9,699 bases of DNA, taken from positions 1 to 9,699 of the forward strand of contig JAJRYU010000133.1 in NCBI GenBank assembly GCA_024275615.1, given 5' to 3'. The position numbers were made by a program, and so were the translations under genes. Numbering within the stretch: the first letter of the stretch is position 1; each line of letters starts with the position of its first letter. This DNA is from Planctomycetota bacterium (GTDB lineage: Bacteria > Planctomycetota > GCA-002687715 > DRQF01). The notes under the pieces were generated by a model. The model was not told where the DNA came from. It worked only from the letters and a program-made list of their open reading frames with translations, and did not search any database. Below are positions 1 to 6,713 of the stretch, one piece after another.

Positions 1-1
1 C

Positions 2-592
2 GACGGCCCTGCCGCTGATACGGCGTTGGTGTCCTTGCGCCTCGGGGCAACAGGAGCGCTCATCGAGAATGTTGACGACTTCGAATCGAGCGGGCAGTTC
101 GGCGCCCAAATGATCGGCCTTGGGGACATAGACGGCGACGGATTCGCTGATTTCGCTGCCGCCAAGCCCAATAGCTCCACCAACCAATTCCTTGGCGGAG
201 CCATCCGAGTTCTCAGCATCGGCGGGACACTTTCCTATGGCTCAAGCAACCTTCCGCCCACCAACCGTGACTTGAGTTGGCAACCAGGGGCAGCAAACAA
301 TCGTACCGCTGGTACGATTGTCATCGAAGGCGCTGGTCCTTTTGACACCGGAGTCGTGGCTGCCAGTTTCGCTCCGGGCGAACTCAACTTCTTGGGTCTT
401 CCTATTCTACTCAATACTGACCCCAGCCTCCTCTTCATCAATTTCCCGTTCACCTTCCAACTCGATGGCACCATGAGTTTCCCGTCTTCTATCCAGACTG
501 CGTTTCTCACCGGTATTCGCATCTACATTCAAGGATTCGATAGCCAATTCCCCTACGGCGCAACAAACGGCCTTGAAGTCAGACTATTCTGA
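2..592 (+). CDS. FG-GAP repeat protein, C-terminal part (5' end outside window)
   Basis: The frame is open to the left edge, so this is the last 196 residues of a longer gene; the TTG at position 26 is probably internal rather than the true start. The N-terminal visible part holds one FG-GAP/integrin-alpha-like repeat: an 'FGAQMIGLGDIDGDG' segment with a DxDGDGxxD calcium-binding loop, then a GGAIRVLS strand. The preceding 'VSLRLGATGALIENV' strand looks like the end of the previous blade. The last ~120 residues form a non-repeat domain ending in 'TNGLEVRLF'. It aligns end to end with the C-terminus of the minus-strand gene at 6714-9527: both have L-x-Y, DL-x-W, GLP-x-LL and a final NG-hydrophobic-x-R. 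FG-GAP proteins are typically exported beta-propellers that bind Ca2+ and mediate surface or adhesive contacts; export of this one cannot be seen because its N-terminus is missing. It carries an unusual perfect inverted repeat at 297-321. The ligand is unknown. Confidence 0.85.
   Translation, partial: DGPAADTALVSLRLGATGALIENVDDFESSGQFGAQMIGLGDIDGDGFADFAAAKPNSSTNQFLGGAIRVLSIGGTLSYGSSNLPPTNRDLSWQPGAANNRTAGTIVIEGAGPFDTGVVAASFAPGELNFLGLPILLNTDPSLLFINFPFTFQLDGTMSFPSSIQTAFLTGIRIYIQGFDSQFPYGATNGLEVRLF
297..321. repeat. Perfect 11-bp inverted repeat with 3-nt spacer inside a CDS
   Basis: The left arm ACAATCGTACC (297-307) and right arm GGTACGATTGT (311-321) are exact reverse complements around GCT. 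The element lies inside the reading frame of the FG-GAP gene and encodes N-N-R-T-A-G-T-I-V, at the start of the C-terminal domain. It could fold into a strong hairpin in the mRNA or act as a dyad protein-binding site. No T-run follows, so it is not a classical terminator. Confidence 0.7.
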
Positions 593-951
593 TTCCGAGT
601 AGATGGCGACATCGTCCTAGCTGATTTCTACAGCAGTTCACGTGGCGCACGTGCGCCATGAGCTGAACGAACTGTTGCTGATGTGTCCCGAAAAAATAGC
701 AAGAATCTGACTGATGCCCCACTTATCGCCCTTGTCCTTGGCCCTGTGAAGTTCATCCATCGTGGGCCCACTCAAATTCCTGATCCAAGAATGCACCTGG
801 TACGATCTTGCGACGTCGACGCCAATCGGGACCGCAGTCCTACGCCGAATGCTCATCAAGGTCATCGACAAGATACTGAGGCAACATAGATCAACAACTC
901 ACGGGATCCCTTCGGAGGTGTATGGGCTCGATCAACTTTTTTGACGTCGTC
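593..951. other. Convergent intergenic region without a convincing gene
   Basis: This 359-bp gap separates the ends of two convergent genes. It contains the palindromic element at 631-677 and a T6 run on the plus strand near 936-941 that is not preceded by a good GC-rich stem. Short open frames exist on both strands (minus 638-871, plus 683-889 and 762-944), but they overlap one another, start on TTG or GTG in some cases, lack a visible Shine-Dalgarno sequence and resemble no family I recognise. The region may be a decayed gene or plain spacer; I see no other structure in it. Confidence 0.5.
631..677. repeat. Nested palindrome / hairpin downstream of FG-GAP gene
   Basis: Positions 643-658 read TGGCGCACGTGCGCCA, a perfect 16-bp palindrome; one more C:G pair (641/660) follows a G:T wobble (642/659). 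It sits inside a weaker outer inverted repeat, CAGCAGTTC (631-639) against GAACTGTTG (669-677), with one G:U pair. As RNA, the inner part would give an 8-bp stem with an ACGU loop. It begins 38 nt after the stop codon of the left gene. There is no U-run on either side, so a role in 3'-end formation would have to be Rho-dependent or by RNA stabilisation; a binding site for a dimeric protein is equally possible. Confidence 0.55.
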
Positions 952-3372
952 TTAGTTGTCTTTGAAGTAGCCTCGGACGATGACATTCACGCTACTGGAG
1001 TTGGCAATCTGGACGAAGCATTTTTCTTCTTCACCGGGTCTCAACGTGATCTGCCCTTCCCAAGATCCTGTTTCTCTCTGAGTTTTGTTTTTGAATTTGA
1101 TGACTTCCTGGCCACCAATTCTCACAAGAATCTCGCCATGACCATTACTATCGCCTTTGCAAGTCCCATCGTAATCGACACGTGTCACAACCCAGACTTT
1201 GCCGTAAGGAATGAGTCCACCTTCAATCCATGCTCGATGGCTCTCGGAGATCTTGACAGGTGATTGGGTGTCAAAAGGGGCTGCGGCAATCCGATCAACG
1301 CGGGCATTCGTGGTGCCGTCAAAGAAGGCGCGGTTGGGGTTTCCACCACCAGCCCCACCTCGGATTTGAATGCGCACCTCTGGGCGCTTCATCTCAGAGT
1401 CGGGGTCGCGCAGGGCTGCCTTGATCTCGTCCAGAGCGGTGGCATCGGTAAGCGAGTTCCAGGCGAAAACAATGGCCTTTTTGTCAATGACCGCAAGGAT
1501 TTTGACCTCGGTCCAACGGTCGACACGAGAATCGAGTGAGTGAAGAAGAAAGAGGTCGCCAGGGGAAGCACTCAGCCATTTCTTTGGTTTCATCCTGCCG
1601 ATTTCGGTCGCCGTCCAAGCGCCAAATTCACGGTTCCCAAGAGCCCATCCGACGCTACGATCATCAGTCACGGTGCACAGACGGATGTTGTTCTTGCCGT
1701 AGATCTGATACTCAAAGTCTGCCGCCCACCTGTTTCGACTGGTATGTTCAGAGCGCTTCTTCGAGAAATCGATTGTTGAATACCGAGTAGCCAGTCGCCA
1801 GTCCGGCGTCTGTTTCGTCGCAAGTTCGTTATAAAGCACGACACCCACGCGACCTTGTAGATAGCTTGCTGCGTAGTCGTTCTCGTACTTGGCGATAAGA
1901 CCCTCAAGCCTCGCGATTTGATCTTCAGTCTTCTGATAGATGGCCTCAAGAGCAGGATCCGTCAGGAATGCGTCCATATCGATGGCGAATCCGCTTACCT
2001 CCTTGCTCCAGGTTCGATCATCGTAGAAAACCGGAGCTTGCGGATTCCAGACATAGTCAACAACGACCTTCTTTTTGGTCCAACCGGCGCCTTCGAGGCG
2101 TTCACGTACGGCGCAAAGGGCGTAACCTCCCCCCTTCGTCCTAACCACGAAAACTTCGCTATGGCCGGTACGCGAGTCACAATTGGATGTTGTTTCCCAT
2201 TTCGCCTTCTCGACATCAAGGGAGATCACGCTGCGGAAATAGCAATCGGCGCTGCATTCAACGTCATCAATACGCATCGTTCCGATTGATCTTGGGTAGC
2301 GTGCAATCCCAAAGGTTGATGAATAAGTGATACTTGAGACGCCGCCTGCACAAGTCTTGAACCAGATGTCAGCGGCAGCCTTGGGAGCGAGTTCGTCGCG
2401 CCCAAAGGAGTATCCTTGATGATAGTGCATGGCAAAACTGCCGCGCCGAATTCCCTGAGGCTGGGCCGAGCTGACCTTCACTTTGGCAACGGTCTTGGCT
2501 GAATTTTCCCTCGCAGATGCCTGGGTTTCATTCACCAAGGAGTTCCCCTGGACACGGCGTGCAATTTTCGCCGGTTCCTTCGTATCTGTTGCCGTCTGCC
2601 GATCGGATTCGACAAAAACCGTTTCAATCAACCTATCTTCAGCACTGTCGTTGAGAAAATCACCTGTCTGCACCACCGTGCCTACAACAAGGACCACGCC
2701 CACAACCGCTGCAGACAATTTGGCTAACATAACCGGTGTGAAGATCGCTGGTTTAACTGGAAGTGTCTGGGCCAAGATAGACGAACGAACGGCGCCCAAA
2801 CTTGTATTCTGAAAGGAGAGCAAGACTGCTGGAACGACAACACTTGCTGGTAGCGACTGACGAAGCAACGCAATACCGCGATGTAGACGAGTGCGGATTG
2901 TCCCTGGAGATGAGTTGAGCCGCGCTGCAATTTCGGCAGGAGCTGCGCCTTCAGCTAGCACCAGGCCGACAACATCGCGATACAACTCAGGGAGCGCGTC
3001 TACGGCATCGCGAAGCATCGAATTTACTTCGAGGTTTTCCGTGGCGACCGATGGCGAAATCGAATCACATTGAGGCAATTTTTCTGGAACCGGACGCCTG
3101 CGATCCCGACGGCCGTTATTTTGAGCCTCGCGCTTGAGGATCCCAGTGAGCCAAGGCGACGCTTTCTTCTTTGGATTCCATCTGTTCATCGATCCCATGA
3201 TGGCAAGAAAGGAGTCTTGTAAGAGATCTTCTGCCCCTTGCGGATCAGAGGAAAGATGGAGAGCGGCCTGAAAAAGAGATGGAGCGACTTCATCGAAGAG
3301 CGATCCTAGGTCGTCAGCGCTGCCCGTCTTGCGATATTGAGACATCAACTTGTGGAGAGTTTCTTCATTCAT
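952..3372 (-). CDS. Membrane-tethered ECF-type sigma factor with large C-terminal extracytoplasmic extension
   Basis: This 806-residue protein begins with a complete ECF sigma-70 module. Region 2 is at about residues 18-88, with 'LFDEVAPSLFQAAL', the 'DPQGAEDLLQDSFL' core-binding/-10 segment and 'PWLTGILKREAQN'. Region 4 is at about 119-173, with 'ALPELYRDVVGLVLAEG' and the helix-turn-helix 'PAEIAARLNSSPGTIRTRLH'. ECF sigma factors direct RNA polymerase to dedicated promoters and are usually only ~160-200 residues long. Here a linker leads to one hydrophobic segment (about 213-234, 'LSAAVVGVVLVVGTVV'), preceded by Lys and followed by acidic residues, which fits sigma-inside, C-terminus-outside. 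The ~570-residue tail has a Cys cluster (near residues 340-420), a likely coiled coil (about 472-499, 'TEDQIARLEGLIAKYEND'), a small beta-rich stretch near 600-640 and a terminal beta-rich region (about 715-804). I recognise no enzyme motif in it. No HxxxCxxC zinc anti-sigma motif is visible. The start at 3372 is chosen because AAGGGG lies about 5 nt upstream; an in-frame ATG 18 nt earlier (3390) has no such site. It is divergent from the Cna-B-like gene at 3657. Confidence 0.92.
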   Translation of the reverse strand: MNEETLHKLMSQYRKTGSADDLGSLFDEVAPSLFQAALHLSSDPQGAEDLLQDSFLAIMGSMNRWNPKKKASPWLTGILKREAQNNGRRDRRRPVPEKLPQCDSISPSVATENLEVNSMLRDAVDALPELYRDVVGLVLAEGAAPAEIAARLNSSPGTIRTRLHRGIALLRQSLPASVVVPAVLLSFQNTSLGAVRSSILAQTLPVKPAIFTPVMLAKLSAAVVGVVLVVGTVVQTGDFLNDSAEDRLIETVFVESDRQTATDTKEPAKIARRVQGNSLVNETQASARENSAKTVAKVKVSSAQPQGIRRGSFAMHYHQGYSFGRDELAPKAAADIWFKTCAGGVSSITYSSTFGIARYPRSIGTMRIDDVECSADCYFRSVISLDVEKAKWETTSNCDSRTGHSEVFVVRTKGGGYALCAVRERLEGAGWTKKKVVVDYVWNPQAPVFYDDRTWSKEVSGFAIDMDAFLTDPALEAIYQKTEDQIARLEGLIAKYENDYAASYLQGRVGVVLYNELATKQTPDWRLATRYSTIDFSKKRSEHTSRNRWAADFEYQIYGKNNIRLCTVTDDRSVGWALGNREFGAWTATEIGRMKPKKWLSASPGDLFLLHSLDSRVDRWTEVKILAVIDKKAIVFAWNSLTDATALDEIKAALRDPDSEMKRPEVRIQIRGGAGGGNPNRAFFDGTTNARVDRIAAAPFDTQSPVKISESHRAWIEGGLIPYGKVWVVTRVDYDGTCKGDSNGHGEILVRIGGQEVIKFKNKTQRETGSWEGQITLRPGEEEKCFVQIANSSSVNVIVRGYFKDN

Positions 3373-3656
3373 AGTGCCCCTTCTCTGCATGAGATGTCGA
3401 TACGTTACAGCGATTTGTAGAAATTGTTACGTCACTGCGAGAATACTTGACGACAAAAGGGCCACAGGCAATAGCGCTCTCTGCTAAGAAATAACGACAA
3501 CGCGTCACGAATTCAAAAATAGACCGTCGAGGATAGCGGAGTTGTCTGTACAGTTCGAAAGTCGGTTGAGTATTTGATTCGCAGGAAGGAATCTCAAATA
3601 GTCAGTAACACTGTGTATAGTCTTACGCCGTATTTGTAGTCATCACCCAGATTCTC
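3373..3656. promoter_or_regulatory. Divergent intergenic region controlling the sigma and Cna-B-like genes
   Basis: This 284-bp, visibly AT-richer gap separates two head-to-head genes and must carry both promoters. Repeated short words are present: GTTAC at 3404-3408 and 3426-3430 (22 bp apart, about two helical turns), ACGACAA at 3450-3456 and 3494-3500 (44 bp apart), and the palindrome CTGTACAG at 3546-3553. Such phased words could be operator or sigma-recognition elements, but each is short enough to arise by chance. No open frame in the gap is convincing. Confidence 0.6.
3574..3602 (+). promoter_or_regulatory. Candidate sigma-70-like promoter for the Cna-B-like gene
   Basis: TTGATT (3574-3579) and AATAGT (3597-3602) each match the -35 and -10 consensus at four of six positions, with the ideal 17-bp spacer, and would give a leader of roughly 48 nt before the ATG at 3657. 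A better -10-like word, TATAGT (3616-3621), has no acceptable -35 box in front of it. If the neighbouring ECF sigma factor drives this gene, the true promoter may look unlike either. Confidence 0.25.
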
Positions 3657-6608
3657 ATGACGAGTGCTCAAATGAACAGACCTATCCCGGCTCTCATCGT
3701 GATCTTTGTTTTGGCTCTTGGTTTCCTGTTCTTCCAATTCCAAGAAGAATCGATAACGAGTGATTTGGACAGATCGGATATTTCCACTGAGGCTGATACA
3801 AGAGAAATCAGACGAAGCCGTCGTGATCCGGGAATCAATGGCGAAGAATCTATCCTCCAGCTCAACGATACAGAGGCACAAGCCTCAAGCGCTGTTGTCG
3901 GCCGTGTTATCAACTCAAGTGGTTTGCCGATCAAAGACTGCATGGTTTATGTCAACACGCGTCCACTCGGATTGACGCTTGGGACAAGAAGCCAATGGTC
4001 CGCGCAAAGTCTGGCCAACGGCAAGTTCGAAATCAAAGGATTTCCCAACTCCGAATCACTCTCTTTGTTCTTCAAGTCAAGTGACCACACGACAAGTCGC
4101 AAGGGATTCACTTTGGATGCCGATGGCTATTGCGACACGGGTGACATCGTCCTTGAGCGAGGCGCCACATTCCGCGGCCGAGTTGTCGATGCCAATGGCC
4201 AAGGCATCGAGGGGGCGACGATTCGATTATCCATCGTCGTCGCTGGTCAAGGTCCGATGCGCCTCGCGATGACACGTATGGAAGAACAGACCAAGACGGT
4301 CACATCTGGTCCTGATGGTCTGTTTGAGATTCTTGGTTTGGACATTGGCAAGATCGACTTGGATGTCACAGCCCCTGGCTTCGTTCGTGTACGGCGAGTC
4401 CGAGGTGAAGTGGGCCGCAGGTTGAACCGGGGCGATTTCCTGTCCATCACCATGCAAGCGGGAAGGACAATCTTAGTTCACGTTCAAGACCAAGCGGGTA
4501 GGCCGCTTGAAGGAGCGCGTGTCGATTGCTTTCTTCGCGCTGCGACGACCGGCCCCCCGGGCGTTCCCATTGACGCCAGAAACACCAAAAAGAGCGTTAT
4601 TGACGGTACGTTCTTGGTGGTGGGCCTTCCCACCAAGAAGAACGTCAAAGTCAAAGTCTACAAGGCAGGTTTCATGAGTCCTCCCATGGTCGAAGTTCGG
4701 CCGGACACCGAAGAGATTGTGGTCACTTTGCTACCGCCCGCTCGCATCTGCGGGTACGTCGTCAACAAAGATGATGGGTTAGGAGTTGATCATTTCAAAA
4801 TTACAACAACTCGAACGGACATGTGGTTTCCTAAACCTCGTCCTCGGGTGGCGATAGGGGGCAAAGCTGCCACAACCGCTGGATTCGAAGCGGCAGACAA
4901 TTTCTTCATGATCGACGGTTTCTCGACGTCAAATTTGCGGTTTTCGGTCCATGGCCAGGGCATTAAACGTCAGAGCGTAAGAATCGAGAAACTTGAACCA
5001 GGGGAGCTACGCGCGGTCGAGGTCAGAGTTGATCGCGGGTTGAGCATTACGGGGGTCGTGGTTGACCAGTCAGGAGCCCCTATCCCTCAAGCGGTCCTGC
5101 AAGTGCAAGCTGGTCGCCCCATTCCCTGGGATCTTGATGCGTCTAGTTTGTCCTTTGAGGTCATTGGAGCGGAGTTGCAGCGACGTCGCAAGAACTTGGT
5201 AAAGTCTTTTCGCGGACTTGGGCGTTCTTCCGAATCAGGGGCATTCACGATCACCGGGGTTCCAGACGGCGACTACGTTCTCTCGGTGAAGCACAAACGC
5301 TACATAGACCGAGAAGAAATCGGAGTTCACGTTTCTGAAGACAACCCAGGAAGAGAACTAGAGATCGTGCTCGAGAGCGGAGGCACAGTGACTGGTGTCA
5401 TTAGCAATGCTGATGGCTCCGCGGCTCCCGGGGCAACTGCGATTTTGACCCCAAGAATACGGCAAATCCCGCGCAAAGAGATGTCCGACCCGATGGTGAG
5501 GTCACATTTTGACCTCAATCGATTCAAGAGACGTGTCACGGCAATTGCGGATGCCAAAGGGGTTTTCCAGGTCAAAGGCCTACTCAGCGCGACTTATGAC
5601 GCCCACGCTATTCCTCCACTTCGAAACAGTGGCAACATGACCTCCGGGTTCCGCGACCTCTTCAAAGCTAGAAATGAAACCCAGCCTGTCACCGTGGTAG
5701 CTGGCCAAACCTCTGCCATTAATCTGCGTCTGATGGTGCCAATCCGGGTTTTTGGCACAGTAAGATCTGGCGGAGCGCCTCTGGCCAATGTGAAGATTGC
5801 TGTCACGAAGGGCAAAAGAGTATTTTTTGCCGCACGAGGAAAAACAACCAAAACACTCCAAGACGGAACTTTTGAGCTCCTGGGGCTCAGCGCTGGTGAG
5901 GTCCAAGTCACTGTCATAGTAGCGGATTCACCAACCCGCCAAACAAAGCAACTGAGCCTCACCGAAGGTCAACAGATTCAGGTCAATTTTGATCTTCCAG
6001 GAAGTACGATTTCTGGCCGGGTGATCGACAGTCAGGGGGTGGCTGTAGGAGGTGCCCGGGTGTACGCCATCAAGCAGTCTGGCGACCAAGTAGAAGACCA
6101 ATTCAGCGCCGTGAGTAGCTCACTGCTGAAATCCTTGAGGAAGAATTCAAAATCGCAATGGCCAGCCGTGGGCGACAAGAGCAGAAAAACCAGCAGCCAA
6201 GGAATCTTCCATTTCAAGTTCGTTGAACCCGGACAATACAACTTGTCGGTTGAGACAAAAAACTACGCAACATCGGTGCTGAAGAACGTTGTCGTAGACA
6301 AGGATGAGAAAGTTAGAACTGCCGACATTGTCTTGGAGGAGGCCGCCAAGATCGTCGTCACGGTAACCGTCGCGGGCAAACCCCTCAAAGACCAGATCAT
6401 CTTCGTGCGCAAGACTGACCAGTCCTTTCTTGATACTTCTGCTACGACAAACGAGTTGGGAGTTGCTACTGTCGATGGACTTCAAAACGGGAAGTTTGAA
6501 GTCACTTTCCGGTATCGACGAGAAGAGCAAGCAGAACCGGAATCACACAAAAAGCAAGTGGCGCTGAACACCAAGAGCAGAGTGGTTTACATTCGTTTCG
6601 ACTTGTAG
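3657..6608 (+). CDS. Membrane-anchored protein with ~9 tandem carboxypeptidase-regulatory-like (Cna-B-like) domains
   Basis: The 983-residue protein starts with a hydrophobic stretch at about residues 9-27 ('IPALIVIFVLALGFLFFQF'), with no clear cleavage site or lipobox Cys; it is best read as a signal anchor. A polar, charged linker follows (about 30-78), then about nine modules beginning near residues 80, 170, 270, 361, 462, 576, 697, 784 and 897. Each has the typical 'hydrophobic-x-G-x-V-hydrophobic-(D/N)-x-x-G-x-P-(I/L)-x-x-(A/V)' opening, and most have a later 'DG-x-F-x-(I/L/V)-x-G-L/V/F-x-x-G-x-Y/(V)' strand pair, as in CarboxypepD_reg-like and SpaA/Cna-B beta-sandwiches. Such folds serve as stalks and ligand- or peptidoglycan-contacting modules; no peptidase catalytic domain is present. 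Modules 5, 6 and 8 carry basic insertions. There is no LPXTG or other C-terminal anchor: the chain ends on a beta strand. The first ATG (3657) is taken as the start, although neither it nor the ATG at 3672 (giving MNRPIPAL) has a good Shine-Dalgarno sequence. It is divergent from the sigma gene and convergent with the FG-GAP gene, 105 bp away. Confidence 0.88.
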   Translation: MTSAQMNRPIPALIVIFVLALGFLFFQFQEESITSDLDRSDISTEADTREIRRSRRDPGINGEESILQLNDTEAQASSAVVGRVINSSGLPIKDCMVYVNTRPLGLTLGTRSQWSAQSLANGKFEIKGFPNSESLSLFFKSSDHTTSRKGFTLDADGYCDTGDIVLERGATFRGRVVDANGQGIEGATIRLSIVVAGQGPMRLAMTRMEEQTKTVTSGPDGLFEILGLDIGKIDLDVTAPGFVRVRRVRGEVGRRLNRGDFLSITMQAGRTILVHVQDQAGRPLEGARVDCFLRAATTGPPGVPIDARNTKKSVIDGTFLVVGLPTKKNVKVKVYKAGFMSPPMVEVRPDTEEIVVTLLPPARICGYVVNKDDGLGVDHFKITTTRTDMWFPKPRPRVAIGGKAATTAGFEAADNFFMIDGFSTSNLRFSVHGQGIKRQSVRIEKLEPGELRAVEVRVDRGLSITGVVVDQSGAPIPQAVLQVQAGRPIPWDLDASSLSFEVIGAELQRRRKNLVKSFRGLGRSSESGAFTITGVPDGDYVLSVKHKRYIDREEIGVHVSEDNPGRELEIVLESGGTVTGVISNADGSAAPGATAILTPRIRQIPRKEMSDPMVRSHFDLNRFKRRVTAIADAKGVFQVKGLLSATYDAHAIPPLRNSGNMTSGFRDLFKARNETQPVTVVAGQTSAINLRLMVPIRVFGTVRSGGAPLANVKIAVTKGKRVFFAARGKTTKTLQDGTFELLGLSAGEVQVTVIVADSPTRQTKQLSLTEGQQIQVNFDLPGSTISGRVIDSQGVAVGGARVYAIKQSGDQVEDQFSAVSSSLLKSLRKNSKSQWPAVGDKSRKTSSQGIFHFKFVEPGQYNLSVETKNYATSVLKNVVVDKDEKVRTADIVLEEAAKIVVTVTVAGKPLKDQIIFVRKTDQSFLDTSATTNELGVATVDGLQNGKFEVTFRYRREEQAEPESHKKQVALNTKSRVVYIRFDL
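3894..6605 (+). repeat. Tandem Cna-B/CarboxypepD_reg-like protein modules (about nine)
   Basis: These are diverged repeats recognisable at protein level only, each about 85-120 codons. Good examples of the opening strand are 'FRGRVVDANGQGIEGATIRL', 'ITGVVVDQSGAPIPQAVLQV' and 'ISGRVIDSQGVAVGGARVYA'. Module 4 (from residue 361) and module 9 are the most degenerate. The low similarity between modules suggests an old array rather than recent duplication. Confidence 0.75.
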
Positions 6609-6713
6609 CTGTTAGCCTCTGCCCCGTCTTGGCACGTCACCATCTACACGCTCGTCGTCATCAAAATCGAAACTCGCCGCTTTCACTTTGGGCTTGCGCC
6701 CTCCCATGATCCC

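Noticed and set aside
638..871. Minus-strand 77-codon open frame in the convergent gap, possibly a small gene or transposase remnant
   Set aside because: It starts on TTG (next ATG at 865 without a Shine-Dalgarno), overlaps plus-strand open frames and the palindrome, and contains no motif I can assign. A protein search of all six frames of 593-951 would settle whether it is a decayed gene.
922..1263. Plus-strand 113-codon open frame overlapping the 3' end of the sigma gene
   Set aside because: It is antisense to a well-supported reading frame and has low-complexity, Phe-rich composition typical of a shadow frame.
3447..3475. TTGACG followed at 17 bp by AATAGC as a plus-strand promoter
   Set aside because: The -35 word is good, but the -10 word matches only three of six positions and would leave a leader of about 175 nt; the pair at 3574-3602 fits better.
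3594..3881. Minus-strand 95-codon open frame across the start of the Cna-B-like gene
   Set aside because: It overlaps the N-terminal anchor region of a well-supported gene, has no visible ribosome binding site and resembles no family.
3657..6608. A metallocarboxypeptidase, suggested by the regulatory-like domain name
   Set aside because: Only the beta-sandwich regulatory-like modules are present; no M14 zinc-binding HxxE...H catalytic domain is visible.
6690..6701. GGGC-TTGC-GCCC hairpin between the convergent Cna-B-like and FG-GAP genes as a terminator
   Set aside because: The stem is only 4 bp and no T-run follows on either strand; the 105-bp gap shows no standard intrinsic terminator.
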